This document shows positions 41,677 to 50,775 of a DNA stretch of 64,000 nucleotides, in pieces (the stretch's first letter is position 1; the number at the start of each line of letters is the position of its first letter). The DNA is from Klugiella xanthotipulae. GTDB lineage: Bacteria > Actinomycetota > Actinomycetes > Actinomycetales > Microbacteriaceae. The translations under genes and the position numbers were made by a program. The stretch covers positions 155,104 through 219,103 of the forward strand of contig NZ_VFPN01000004.1 of NCBI RefSeq assembly GCF_006716695.1. Direction: 5' to 3'. The notes beneath the pieces are model-generated. The model was not told the DNA's origin and did no database searches. It saw only the letters and a list, made by a program, of their open reading frames with translations.

Positions 41677-44600
41677 ATGAGTCATGTTATCCATCAACCG
41701 GGCCACAGACCCGGGTTGTTTCACCGCGGTAAACGCACGGTTGCCGCGGTTGCCGTCGCGGCGCTGACCGCCGGCGGCCTGATCGTGGGGGGCGAGAATC
41801 CGGCCCTCGCCGAGACGGCTTCGGATACCGTCGAGACCCTCCCGGTAACGCGCGATATCAGCTTTGTCGCGCAGCGAGCCCAGGGCCTCCCCGGCCAGCG
41901 CCAGGTGGCGCACTCCGCACGCACCGGTTCGCTGTACGTGACGAGCGCACGCGGGAAATCGCCTGTGACGACGGCGACCCTGGCGAAGCTCGACCCCAAC
42001 ACCCTCACCGTTCAGGCCGTGGCCGATCTGCCCGTCATCCCGCACGGCTCGGGGGAGACCGCCGGATTTAAGCGTCTGAGCCCCCGCGGTATCGCCGTGG
42101 ACGACACCAGGGGTACCGTCTGGGTGACCAACACCCTCGACGATCAGTTCTCCGTCTACGATCAGGAGACCCTGGACGAGGTGGCGAGTAGCTACCGGGG
42201 CCACGCACAGCGGGAGCAGGAGAGCGGTGCCATCACCGTGTCGGCCGAGGTGAATAAGCCCCGTGCGGTGATCATTGACGAGAAGCGTCGGCGCGCCTAC
42301 ATTTCGGAGGCACCGCACGCAACTAATTCCATCTCGGTGTATGACGCGGACACGTTTGAGAGCGTGAAGGGGCTCACGATCCCCGGCCGGATGGACTATC
42401 CCACACCCGGCAAAATGGCTGTTCCCCTCATCACGAGTTTCGGCCTGGACCAGGAATCGGGTCTGCTCTACGCCACCGATTCCCGTACCGATGAGGTGTA
42501 CGTGATCAACCTGGAGACCCAGGAGCTGGTTAAGCGTATCCCCATCACACATCCCGGTGGGGAGAGTGGGCGTAAAAAGCTTCAAGCGTCGAGCGTCGCG
42601 ATTAACGCCACCCTGGGTGAACTCTATGTGGCGATCCCGGGCGATAATATGGGCGGTTGGGCTGGCCTCATCGTCTACGATCTCACGACCGGTGCCGAAA
42701 AATACAGTGTGTACACGGGGAGCCGTGCCCGTGCGGTTGCCGCGGACACGGCGAAGAATCTTATCTACGTGGCGGACTACGATGACGGCACCGTGACGGT
42801 GATTGACGCGCTCAGTCAGGAGGTTATTGAGAAGATTGACGCCTCCGTTCGGGCCGCGAGGCACATTGTCGTGGCTGACGGCAGTGCCTACGTGGTTGAC
42901 AACGCTGGAGACTTCACGGATGTGGAGATTCCGTGGGGCCTGGACTACGCGACCGGTGCAGTGGGTTCCGCCACCACCGAGGTTCCGGGCTACCGAGAGG
43001 GTGACTCCCCCGTTATGGCTGACCCCCGTCCGATTAACGCGGACGGTATCACCAAGATCACACCCGGTGCAGTCACGCCGCGCGTCTACGTGCAGAACAC
43101 CAAGAGTCTCCTCCCTGGCGAGGAGCTGGTGCTCTCCGGCAGCGGTTTTGCTGCCGGTCAGCAGCTGACCGTCACTATTGATGGTGATGCGTATGGCGTT
43201 GTCGCCGGTGACCCGGGCGAGGCGGGCGCGGCGACTACGCGCGGTCCTATCCGGGCGGATGCCCACGGTTCCTTCACGGGTGAGGCGGTCACGCTCCCCA
43301 CCGCGACGCTCCTCGATCAGAAGGTCACCGCGCCGGGCGACCATACCGTATCCCTCCGGGGCAGCAGCCCCGAGACGAGTGCGCAGGCCACGTTTGTCAT
43401 GGCCACCGCGGCCACCTGCGAGTCGGCCTCGCCGCCGCTCACTACGACCACTGCCGAGGGTGACGCTGTCTTCTACAGCCCAGCCGAGGTTGTTGTGGGT
43501 GAGCAGATTGTTCTCTCCGGTACGGGCTTTAAGACGTCCGATAAGTCGGCCGGTTCGGTCGGCATGATCGGCTTGGCCTCGTCGACGGGGGAGGGCGAGA
43601 TTCAGGTGAAGAACCGCACCATCGAGAACCAGGGCCCGAAGGCCCTTCAGGGCTATAACTATCCCCTCGTCCACGGGGTGTTTCAGGCAGATGATTCCGG
43701 TGACTGGAACATCAGTATCCCCTTCCCCACCTCGGAGAACTCCTCCCTGAAGGCAGGCTCCGAGTGGCAGGTGGGGCAGACCTACAGTGTCAGTGTGTCC
43801 ACCGATAACATGGCGAAGGGAGACGTCTGGCGAGACCTGAGAGCCGCGGTTAAGGTCGTCGCCCAGCCCGGCGCGGCCCCGGAGGAGGAGTGCGTTCCCG
43901 TCGCCGAGGTGGCGCGCGCGATCTTTGAGCCCGGGGAGATCCGGTCGAGTAGTCCCGTGCCGTTTGCGGGATACCCCGCGCTGGGTGCCCAGTACCGGGC
44001 ACCCGTCGTGACCGCGTCACCCCTGTCCGTCTCGGTGACCCCCGGCGAGCAGGCAACCTTTACCGCTGCGGCGAGCGGCGTTGCCGCGCCCACCGTGCAG
44101 TGGCAGATGAGCGCCGACGGCACCGAGTGGTCGGATATTGTCGGTGCCGCGACGAGTACGCTCACCCTCGACAACGTGGAACCGTTGGCATCGGGTAACC
44201 GCTACCGTGCGGTCTTCACGAACAGCAGGGGTGAAGCCATCAGTGAGGCGGCCACACTTCTGGTGAACGTGCCGAAGCCGGCCGAGCACGAGACCGCCGC
44301 TGTGGTTGCCCCGACGGTTGATGACCTGCGGACGCGTGACGCGGGCGATCTGACGGTGACGCAGACCGGTTCGACCGTGACGGTGGGGAACCTCCCCGTT
44401 GCCGACGATACGTGGGTCTGGATGTACGGGTACCCCGCAGCACAGAAGATGGGTGCGCACGCCGTGACGGGTGGTGAGACCACGGTGGATGTCTCCGCGT
44501 TTGAACCCGGTGAGCACTCGCTTGCCGTCTACGACGATGCGACCCTGCTGGGGTACGTGCCGGTGGCGATTGCCCCCGCGGAGGCGGTCCCCGCCGAGGC

Positions 44601-44793
44601 TATTGCGGTCGATACGGTCGTGACGGATCCGGTTGCGGCAGTGTCCACGGACGGGAGCGCGGCCGGTGCCGCGCAACTCACCCGAACGGGTGCAGAGGGT
44701 GCTGGTCTGATCGGATTCGGGCTGCTGGTTCTGCTGGTCGGGGTCGGTCTCGTGTATCGCGGACGTCGCCGAGCCGCGGACGCCATGCGGTAG
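41677..44793 (+). CDS. Cell-wall surface protein with YVTN beta-propeller, Ig-like domain and LTRTG signal (copy 1)
   Basis: A 1038-residue secreted protein. It has a signal peptide to about residue 46, then a beta-propeller of YVTN-like repeats (VWVTN near 148, LLYATDS near 263, LYVAIP near 316, LIYVADYDD near 361). Two beta-sandwich segments with G.GF.....V motifs follow (about 465-760), then an Ig-like domain (PTVQWQMSADG) and a C-terminal domain with WVWMYGY...GEHSLAVYDD...LLGYV. It ends LTRTG (1001-1005), a TM helix and Arg tail, a sorting signal. Its place after the NRPS and before the siderophore transporter suggests surface capture of iron complexes or haem; no HtaA domain is seen. 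Confidence 0.88.
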   Translation: MSHVIHQPGHRPGLFHRGKRTVAAVAVAALTAGGLIVGGENPALAETASDTVETLPVTRDISFVAQRAQGLPGQRQVAHSARTGSLYVTSARGKSPVTTATLAKLDPNTLTVQAVADLPVIPHGSGETAGFKRLSPRGIAVDDTRGTVWVTNTLDDQFSVYDQETLDEVASSYRGHAQREQESGAITVSAEVNKPRAVIIDEKRRRAYISEAPHATNSISVYDADTFESVKGLTIPGRMDYPTPGKMAVPLITSFGLDQESGLLYATDSRTDEVYVINLETQELVKRIPITHPGGESGRKKLQASSVAINATLGELYVAIPGDNMGGWAGLIVYDLTTGAEKYSVYTGSRARAVAADTAKNLIYVADYDDGTVTVIDALSQEVIEKIDASVRAARHIVVADGSAYVVDNAGDFTDVEIPWGLDYATGAVGSATTEVPGYREGDSPVMADPRPINADGITKITPGAVTPRVYVQNTKSLLPGEELVLSGSGFAAGQQLTVTIDGDAYGVVAGDPGEAGAATTRGPIRADAHGSFTGEAVTLPTATLLDQKVTAPGDHTVSLRGSSPETSAQATFVMATAATCESASPPLTTTTAEGDAVFYSPAEVVVGEQIVLSGTGFKTSDKSAGSVGMIGLASSTGEGEIQVKNRTIENQGPKALQGYNYPLVHGVFQADDSGDWNISIPFPTSENSSLKAGSEWQVGQTYSVSVSTDNMAKGDVWRDLRAAVKVVAQPGAAPEEECVPVAEVARAIFEPGEIRSSSPVPFAGYPALGAQYRAPVVTASPLSVSVTPGEQATFTAAASGVAAPTVQWQMSADGTEWSDIVGAATSTLTLDNVEPLASGNRYRAVFTNSRGEAISEAATLLVNVPKPAEHETAAVVAPTVDDLRTRDAGDLTVTQTGSTVTVGNLPVADDTWVWMYGYPAAQKMGAHAVTGGETTVDVSAFEPGEHSLAVYDDATLLGYVPVAIAPAEAVPAEAIAVDTVVTDPVAAVSTDGSAAGAAQLTRTGAEGAGLIGFGLLVLLVGVGLVYRGRRRAADAMR

Positions 44794-44807
44794 GCGCTGT
44801 GCCCTCG

Positions 44808-44845
44808 GGGCGGGGTCGTCGGAGTTTTCTTCGGCGGCCCCGCCC
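44808..44845. terminator. Hairpin terminator between the two propeller genes
   Basis: A 14-bp stem, 44808-44821 with 44832-44845, with two G-U wobbles and a 10-nt T-rich loop, 15 bp after the first propeller stop. Confidence 0.7.
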
Positions 44846-44933
44846 TCTCGTGATAGCCCCTTCGGGCTGCCCGGGTGGGGGCGTTGTGGCGTTGTGCGCC
44901 GCGGGGTGGACAGCCACCGATGAATGCTATAAC

Positions 44934-44972
44934 TTAGGTGAGCCTAGACTTAGTTAGTCAATCCTTACTAAA
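44934..44972. promoter_or_regulatory. Two adjacent DtxR-like boxes before the second propeller gene
   Basis: TTAGGTGAGCCTAGACTTA (44934-44952) matches the DtxR consensus at 15 of 19. Immediately after it, TTAGTCAATCCTTACTAAA (44954-44972) is the counterpart of the box before the first propeller gene (12 of 19). The second covers the -35 of TAGGTA (44983-44988). Confidence 0.6.
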
Positions 44973-45020
44973 GTCTGATCTTTAGGTAATTCACCCCCCT
45001 GCATCAGAGGAGAAAACACC

Positions 45021-48000
45021 ATGACCCATGTCAGTCAGCGATCAGGCCCTCCGGCCGGGTTATTCCACCACGGTAAGCGTACGCTCGCTCATCTGGTCGC
45101 GACCGCGCTCACCGTCGGCGGCCTCACCGTGGGAATCGGCACCGCCGCCCACGCCGAGACGGCCCCGGAGGCCGTCGCCGAGACTGTCGCCCCCGTCACC
45201 CGCGACCTCAGCTTTGACTCACAGCGCGTCCAGGGCATCCCGGGTCAGTACCAGATTGCCCACTCCGACCGCAGCGACTCGCTGTACGTGACCGGTTCGA
45301 GCGGCCGCCCGCCGATCATCACGGGGACGCTCGCCAAGGTTGACCCCGAGACCCTGACGATTGAGGCCGTGGCCGACCTGCCCGTCATCCCGCACAGCTC
45401 GGGGGCCACCGCTGGGTTTAAGCGTCTCAGCAACCACGGCGTCTATGCGGACGATAAAAACGGTACCGTCTGGGTGACCAACACCCGCGATAACCAGGTT
45501 TCCGTCTACGACCAGGACACCCTGAAACAGCTCTGGAGTAGCTACGAGAAAAACGCGACCCGCGACCCGGAGACCGGAGCGACAACCGTCGCGGTCGAGG
45601 TGAACCACCCCCGCGAGGTCATCATCGACGAGGAGCGCGGCTTTGCCTATGTCTCTGCCGCCCTGCGCGGCACGGGCGACCGCGTGGCCGTGACGGTCTA
45701 CAACACCACCACGTTTGAGCATGTGACAGACATCGACATCCCCGACCGCGTGGACTATCCCGCCGCAGGCGAGAGTGTCTACCCCGTGACAATGGGCTTC
45801 GACATTGACCCCGCATCGGGCACGCTCTACGCCAGCGATTTCCAGACCGATGAGGTGTACGTGATCGATCTGGCCACGCAGACGCTACAGAAGCGCATCC
45901 CGCTGAACAACCCCAACATTGCCCAGGGAACCCGCACGCTCCAATCGTCGAGCGTAGCGATCAACGCCACCCTCGGTGAGCTGTACACGGCCAACCAGGG
46001 TGCCGGCGGTTCCGGGTGGTCGGGCCTGGGGGTCTACGACCTCACCACGGGTGCGTTCAAATACAACATCCAGACGGGCAGTCGGGCGCTCGCCGTTGCC
46101 GCCGATACGGAGAAGAACCTCATCTATGTGGCCGACTTCGCCGACGGCACCGTCACCGTTGTGGACGCGCTCAGCCGCGGCGTGATCGAGACGATCACCG
46201 TCTCCGCCCGGTCCGCCAACCACATCATCGTGGCCAACGGCAGCGCCTACGTGGTGGACAAGTCCGGCGACTTTACCGGCGTGGAGATCCCCTGGGGCCT
46301 CGACTTTCTCACGGGAAACGTGGGCACCTCCGCCACCGAAGTAAAGGGCTACACGGGTACCCCGCCCGTGCTCGCCGACCCCACCCCGATCACGGCCGAC
46401 GGCATCACTAAGATCACGCCCGGAACGAGCGTCCCGCACGTTTACGTGCAGAACACCACGAGCATTGTCCCCGGCGGCGAAGTGGTGCTCTCCGGCAGCG
46501 GTTTCGCCCCCGGCCAGCAGCTTGCGGTGAAGATTGATGGCGACGCGTTTGGCCTCGTCGGCGGTGGCGAGGGTGAGGCCGGTAGCGAGACCACCCGCGG
46601 CCGCATCCAGGCGGATGCCTCGGGCTCCTTCACCGGCGAGAAGGTTACGGTTCCGGCCGAAACCCTCGTGGGCACGAAAGCCATCACGCCGGGTGAACAC
46701 ACCGTATCCCTGCTCGACAGTAGCCCCGTGACGAGCGTGCAGGCCACGTTTGTCACGGCCACCGCGGCCACCTGCGAGGCAACCCCGTTGGCTCCCGTTG
46801 AGAGCACACGAGAGGACGGTGACGGTGCGGTTCTGCGCACCCCCGCCGAGGTGGTTGTGGGCCAGCCGATTGTGCTCTCCGGCACGGGCTTTAAGGTCAC
46901 CGCGGGCACGTCCGGACCGGTCTTCATCAACCAGCCCACGGGCGGCATCGGACCGGTGAACGTGGCCAATCGCACCATCGAGAACCAGATTCCCGGCAGC
47001 ACCTACTCCGATGCCCGCGCCCAGGGTGTGTGGCAGGCGGATGCCTCCGGTAACTGGAACCTCAGCATCCCGTTCCCCACCCCGGCAAACTCGACCATCC
47101 CGGCCGGGTTTGAGTGGCGGGCGGGGCAGACCCAGACGCTGCGCGTCCTCACCGGTAGCCTGGCCGCCGGTGACACCATCCGTAGTATCGAGGCCACGTT
47201 CCGGGTTGTCGATACCCTCAGCACGGCGGTAGATCCCGACTGCGTGGCCGTCGCGCCGACAACCCCTGCGGTCTACGCGGCGGGCACCAGCTCACCCAGC
47301 CCCCAGACGTTTGCGGGCTACCCCGAGCTGGGCGCACAGTACCGGGCTCCGACGATCACGGCTTCGCCCGTTTCCGTCTCGGTGCCGACGGGCGACAGCG
47401 CCACGTTCACGGCCTCGGCGAGCGGTATCCCCGCCCCGACGGTGCAGTGGCAGTCGAGTAGCAACGGTACCGTCTGGTCGGATATCCCCGGTGCCACGCA
47501 GGTCACGCTCACGGTCGAGAAAGCCGAGAAACTGGCCTCGGGTACCCGGTATCGTGCGGTCTTCAGCAACCTGAAGGGTGAGGCGACGAGTGAGGTGGCC
47601 ACGCTGCTTGTGAGCGTGCCCGAGCCGACCGAGCATGAGGGTGCCGAGGCGGTCGCCGCCACGACCGAGGAGCTGCTGCCTCGCGGTGCGGGCGAGTTGA
47701 CGGTTGTGCAGACCGGGTCCACCGTCACGGTGGGGAACATCCCCCTCGCCGACGGTGAGTGGGTCTGGGCGTACGGCTACTCGGCCGCTACCGCCCGGGG
47801 CGCGCACCCGGTGCTGGACGGTGCGACGACGGTGGATGTGTCCGGTTTCGCGGGCGGCGAGCACCATCTTGCGCTGTATGACGGGGCGAACCTGCTCGGG
47901 TACGTTCCGTTTGTGGTCGCTCAGGAGGCGGCAGCGGTTGAGGCGGCAATGGTTGAGGCGGGGTCCGTTGATTCGGGTGTCGCGGGTTCTTCCGGCGGCG

Positions 48001-48122
48001 CGCAACTCACCAATACCGGCGCGGAGGATGCGGGCCTGGCCTGGTTCGCGGCTCTGGTGCTGGTGGCCGGGGCCGGTCTCGTCCTCCGCGGGCGTCGCCG
48101 AGCTGCGGACGCCTCAGCGTAG
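45021..48122 (+). CDS. Cell-wall surface protein with YVTN beta-propeller, Ig-like domain and LTNTG signal (copy 2)
   Basis: A 1033-residue paralog of the preceding gene, alike from signal peptide to tail: YVTN-type propeller (VWVTNTRDN, LYASDFQTDEVYVID, LIYVADFADGTVTVVD), beta-sandwich segments with VLSGSGFAPGQQLAVKIDGD, an NRTI...VWQADASGNWNLSIPF module, an Ig-like domain, the WVWAYGY...GEHHLALYDGANLLGYV domain, and LTNTG (996-1000) with TM helix. The two genes are a tandem duplication that includes the promoter and box. GAGGAG precedes the ATG. Coupling to the siderophore uptake genes downstream argues for a role in iron-complex capture. Confidence 0.88.
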   Translation: MTHVSQRSGPPAGLFHHGKRTLAHLVATALTVGGLTVGIGTAAHAETAPEAVAETVAPVTRDLSFDSQRVQGIPGQYQIAHSDRSDSLYVTGSSGRPPIITGTLAKVDPETLTIEAVADLPVIPHSSGATAGFKRLSNHGVYADDKNGTVWVTNTRDNQVSVYDQDTLKQLWSSYEKNATRDPETGATTVAVEVNHPREVIIDEERGFAYVSAALRGTGDRVAVTVYNTTTFEHVTDIDIPDRVDYPAAGESVYPVTMGFDIDPASGTLYASDFQTDEVYVIDLATQTLQKRIPLNNPNIAQGTRTLQSSSVAINATLGELYTANQGAGGSGWSGLGVYDLTTGAFKYNIQTGSRALAVAADTEKNLIYVADFADGTVTVVDALSRGVIETITVSARSANHIIVANGSAYVVDKSGDFTGVEIPWGLDFLTGNVGTSATEVKGYTGTPPVLADPTPITADGITKITPGTSVPHVYVQNTTSIVPGGEVVLSGSGFAPGQQLAVKIDGDAFGLVGGGEGEAGSETTRGRIQADASGSFTGEKVTVPAETLVGTKAITPGEHTVSLLDSSPVTSVQATFVTATAATCEATPLAPVESTREDGDGAVLRTPAEVVVGQPIVLSGTGFKVTAGTSGPVFINQPTGGIGPVNVANRTIENQIPGSTYSDARAQGVWQADASGNWNLSIPFPTPANSTIPAGFEWRAGQTQTLRVLTGSLAAGDTIRSIEATFRVVDTLSTAVDPDCVAVAPTTPAVYAAGTSSPSPQTFAGYPELGAQYRAPTITASPVSVSVPTGDSATFTASASGIPAPTVQWQSSSNGTVWSDIPGATQVTLTVEKAEKLASGTRYRAVFSNLKGEATSEVATLLVSVPEPTEHEGAEAVAATTEELLPRGAGELTVVQTGSTVTVGNIPLADGEWVWAYGYSAATARGAHPVLDGATTVDVSGFAGGEHHLALYDGANLLGYVPFVVAQEAAAVEAAMVEAGSVDSGVAGSSGGAQLTNTGAEDAGLAWFAALVLVAGAGLVLRGRRRAADASA

Positions 48123-48129
48123 GTATCCC

Positions 48130-48164
48130 CGGGCGGGCCGTCGTGATCCCTTCGGCGGCCTGCC
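48130..48164 (+). terminator. Partial terminator before the siderophore-binding gene
   Basis: GGGCGGGCCG and CGGCCTGCCC form a 10-bp stem with one mismatch between the second propeller gene and the binding-protein gene. It could attenuate read-through and set expression ratios within the operon. Confidence 0.4.
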
Positions 48165-48202
48165 CCCCACCTTTTCCCCCGACCCCAAGGAGCCCTGGAC
48201 TC

Positions 48203-49231
48203 GTGACCATCTATCGCCGCATCCCCATCTATCGCCGCATCCCCACCTCCACCTATCGCCGCCTGGTCGTCGTCGTCCTGGCCGCCGCCCTCGCCCTGCT
48301 CGTCGGTTGCACTGCCGCCCCGACCCCCGAGACCTCTGCGGAGACTCGCACGGTGCTGGATGCCGATGGCACCCCCGTCGTCGTCCCCCGCACCCCACAG
48401 CGTGTGGTGGCGCTCAGCGAGCCAGCGCTTGACGGTCTGCTCGCGCTCGAGGTTGAGCCCGTCGGCACCGTCACGGGCCGCGGCCAATCCGGGGTGCCGA
48501 ACTACCTGGCGGAGCGGGCGGGCGACATCCCCCTGCTGGGTGGCGTGTCGCAGCCCAACCTGGAGGCGATTGGTGCGGCCCGGCCCGATCTCATCCTCGT
48601 GGACGGGACAAGTATCAACAACAACCCCCCGCTCCTCGACTCGTTGCGCCAGCTCGCCCCTGTGGTCTACACCGGGTTCGCTGGCGGCGAGTGGCGCGAC
48701 AACTTTGCGCGGGTCGCCGACGCCGTCAACCGGGCCACGGAGGGCGCGGAGGTTCTGGCCGACTACGACAGAGCGGTCGCTGCTGCCGCCACCCATCTCG
48801 GCGATTACGCGGGTAAAACCTTCTCGATTGTGCGCTGGCAGGGCGGGTCGGCCGCGCTCATCCTCAGCGAGCTACCCGCGGGTGCGGCCCTCAACGACCT
48901 GGGGCTGACCCGCCCCGCCCACCAGAGTGTGCGCGGGCGCGGCCACTCCGAGCCCGTGTCGCTGGAGAACCTCGCCGATATCGATGCGGACTACATATTC
49001 TTTGGCACACTCGGTGGGTCCTCGGTTGATAACGCCGAGGCCGGTGGCAGCGTGGACGCCTCCGGGGCCGAGCGGGCCCTGACCGAGGCTCAGGAGGTGC
49101 CAGGGTTCACCCGGCTGAACGCGTACCACGAGGACCACATCATCCCGGTTGACGGTTCGGTGTGGACCTCAACGGGCGGACCCTTGCTGATGAACAGGCT
49201 GGTGGCCGATGTGACGGAGGCGCTCAGATGA
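48203..49231 (+). CDS. Iron-siderophore ABC transporter substrate-binding lipoprotein (FepB/FecB type)
   Basis: A 342-residue class III binding protein that hands ferric siderophore to the permeases below. The signal peptide ends in LLVGC (Cys36); the mature part has VVVPRTPQRVVALSEPALDGLLALEVEPVG and GVSQPNLEAIGAARPDLILVDG, typical of FecB-like lobes. The start is the GTG at 48203, 8-10 nt after AAGGAG; the N-terminus carries a repeated IYRRIP unit. Its end overlaps the next gene (ATGA). Substrate is inferred from the nearby DHB-siderophore genes. Confidence 0.9.
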   Translation: MTIYRRIPIYRRIPTSTYRRLVVVVLAAALALLVGCTAAPTPETSAETRTVLDADGTPVVVPRTPQRVVALSEPALDGLLALEVEPVGTVTGRGQSGVPNYLAERAGDIPLLGGVSQPNLEAIGAARPDLILVDGTSINNNPPLLDSLRQLAPVVYTGFAGGEWRDNFARVADAVNRATEGAEVLADYDRAVAAAATHLGDYAGKTFSIVRWQGGSAALILSELPAGAALNDLGLTRPAHQSVRGRGHSEPVSLENLADIDADYIFFGTLGGSSVDNAEAGGSVDASGAERALTEAQEVPGFTRLNAYHEDHIIPVDGSVWTSTGGPLLMNRLVADVTEALR

Positions 49232-50775
49232 GTGCCCGAGGGGCGACGGCCCGTCTGATCCTGGTGGTTCTCGTTCTCCTCCTGCTGTCCCTGCTCCTCG
49301 CCGTGTTGACCCCGGTCTCCGTGCATGCGGCGATGGGTGAGCACCCGTCCGCCTCGGGGGAGGACACGAGTGGGGTGCCGCTCGCGGGCAGCCCGGGCGA
49401 TACCCCCGGCGTTGTCTGCTCCGCGGGGGCAACGGACACCGCCACCGTCACCGTCACGATTGAGAACCCGAGCCTCCCCGCCGGTGGTCAGCTGCACGTC
49501 ACGGGCACCGGCTGGTGTCATCCCAGCCGGGGCGGCTCGGTCATTGGTCTCAAAATTGACGAGGGAGCCTACAGCCATACTGACGCCAGCCTGCACCAGA
49601 ATCGCACCGTCTGGGCCCTGATCGAGGCGGATGCAACCGGCACCTTCAACGCGCTCGTCACGCTCCCTACGGGCAGCGAGACGAGCTCTGTGCCTGCCTT
49701 CGCCGAGGGGGAGCACCGACTGCGCCTGCTTTCCGGCTCGCTCGCCCCGGGGGACACCGTGCGTACGCTGCTGTCTGAACCGTTTATGGTGGGCAACTAT
49801 CAGCCCAACGGCGTGCCCCGTCCGGTAGACGCCACGACCGAGCTCACCGCGGACACGCAGGGTGGCGTCACGGTTGAGCAGCGCCCGGATGGCTGGCTTG
49901 TCACGGTTCCGGGCGCGGCCGTCGGCGATTGGTTCTACCTCACCACCTATGTGGGCGCCTCCCCGCGCACCCCCTGGGGCCCGGCCTGGTTCCGAGCGGA
50001 TGCCCGCGGCCAGTTCCTCGCCCCGACCACCGGAATCACCCTCCCGGTCGGCCCCTCCCGCGCCACCGTGCAGAGCGACGCCTGGGCGAAGCCCGGCGTG
50101 CGGCTGCTCTCCGGGTGGGCCGAGGTCACCGTTGCCCCTCCGGCCGCGCCCGCCGCACCCGTGCGGGCGGCCCCACCCGTGACGGTGGACACTCCCGAAG
50201 CTGCCCCCCGCCGTATCGCCGCGAAGCCAGTGCGCTCGGCGGCCCCCACCACGGTGCCCGGGCCCCCCGTCAGCCGGGCCAGCCAGCTCACCAGCGCCCT
50301 CCGTGGCGGGCTCGACCCGCTCTCCGCGGACGGTGTTGTCACCCTCACGGTGCCCGCAGGCCCCGCCCGCGACTGGGTTTTCCTCTACACCTACACCGGC
50401 CAGGCGGTCTCACCCGTCGGCTGGGTGCAGCCGGATGCGGACCGCCAGGTGCGACTCACCATCACCGATCTGGGTGCCGGCCGCCACAAGATCGCGGTAC
50501 TCGGCACCGACGGCGGGCTGATCGGGTGGGCGGGTGTGCTCGTCGGGACGGTACCCGATGTGCCAACCGTGGTGTCGGGACCCGGGGTCAGCGCAGACTC
50601 GGCCGCACCGGTGAGTCGGGCGCGGACCGGTATCCCGCTCGCCGTCGGCCTAGTCTCCGGTCCGCTGTGGGCCCGCAACCTGCTGCTGAGCGTGCTCGGC
50701 GTGCTGCTGCTCGCCGCAGCCACCCTCGGCACCCTGCATCTGCGCAGCGCCCGGATTGTGCGGGTTACCCGATGA
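49228..50775 (+). CDS. Secreted surface protein with two copies of the locus-specific WxxxY domain
   Basis: A 515-residue membrane-anchored secreted protein: signal peptide, then an NRTVWALIEADATGTFNALV module like that in the propeller proteins. Two C-terminal-type domains follow (first DWFYLTTYVGASP, second DWVFLYTYTG...GRHKIAVLGTDGGLIGWAGV), then a C-terminal TM helix and an Arg-ending tail. No LPxTG-like motif is present, so it is anchored by the helix alone. It overlaps its neighbours on both sides by ATGA and lies inside the siderophore uptake operon, which implies a role in moving siderophore or haem through the envelope. Confidence 0.75.
   Translation: MSARGATARLILVVLVLLLLSLLLAVLTPVSVHAAMGEHPSASGEDTSGVPLAGSPGDTPGVVCSAGATDTATVTVTIENPSLPAGGQLHVTGTGWCHPSRGGSVIGLKIDEGAYSHTDASLHQNRTVWALIEADATGTFNALVTLPTGSETSSVPAFAEGEHRLRLLSGSLAPGDTVRTLLSEPFMVGNYQPNGVPRPVDATTELTADTQGGVTVEQRPDGWLVTVPGAAVGDWFYLTTYVGASPRTPWGPAWFRADARGQFLAPTTGITLPVGPSRATVQSDAWAKPGVRLLSGWAEVTVAPPAAPAAPVRAAPPVTVDTPEAAPRRIAAKPVRSAAPTTVPGPPVSRASQLTSALRGGLDPLSADGVVTLTVPAGPARDWVFLYTYTGQAVSPVGWVQPDADRQVRLTITDLGAGRHKIAVLGTDGGLIGWAGVLVGTVPDVPTVVSGPGVSADSAAPVSRARTGIPLAVGLVSGPLWARNLLLSVLGVLLLAAATLGTLHLRSARIVRVTR

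Noticed and set aside
41542..43674. 710-residue minus-strand frame over the first propeller gene
   Set aside because: Arises from third-position GC bias; the plus-strand protein has signal peptide, repeats and sorting signal.
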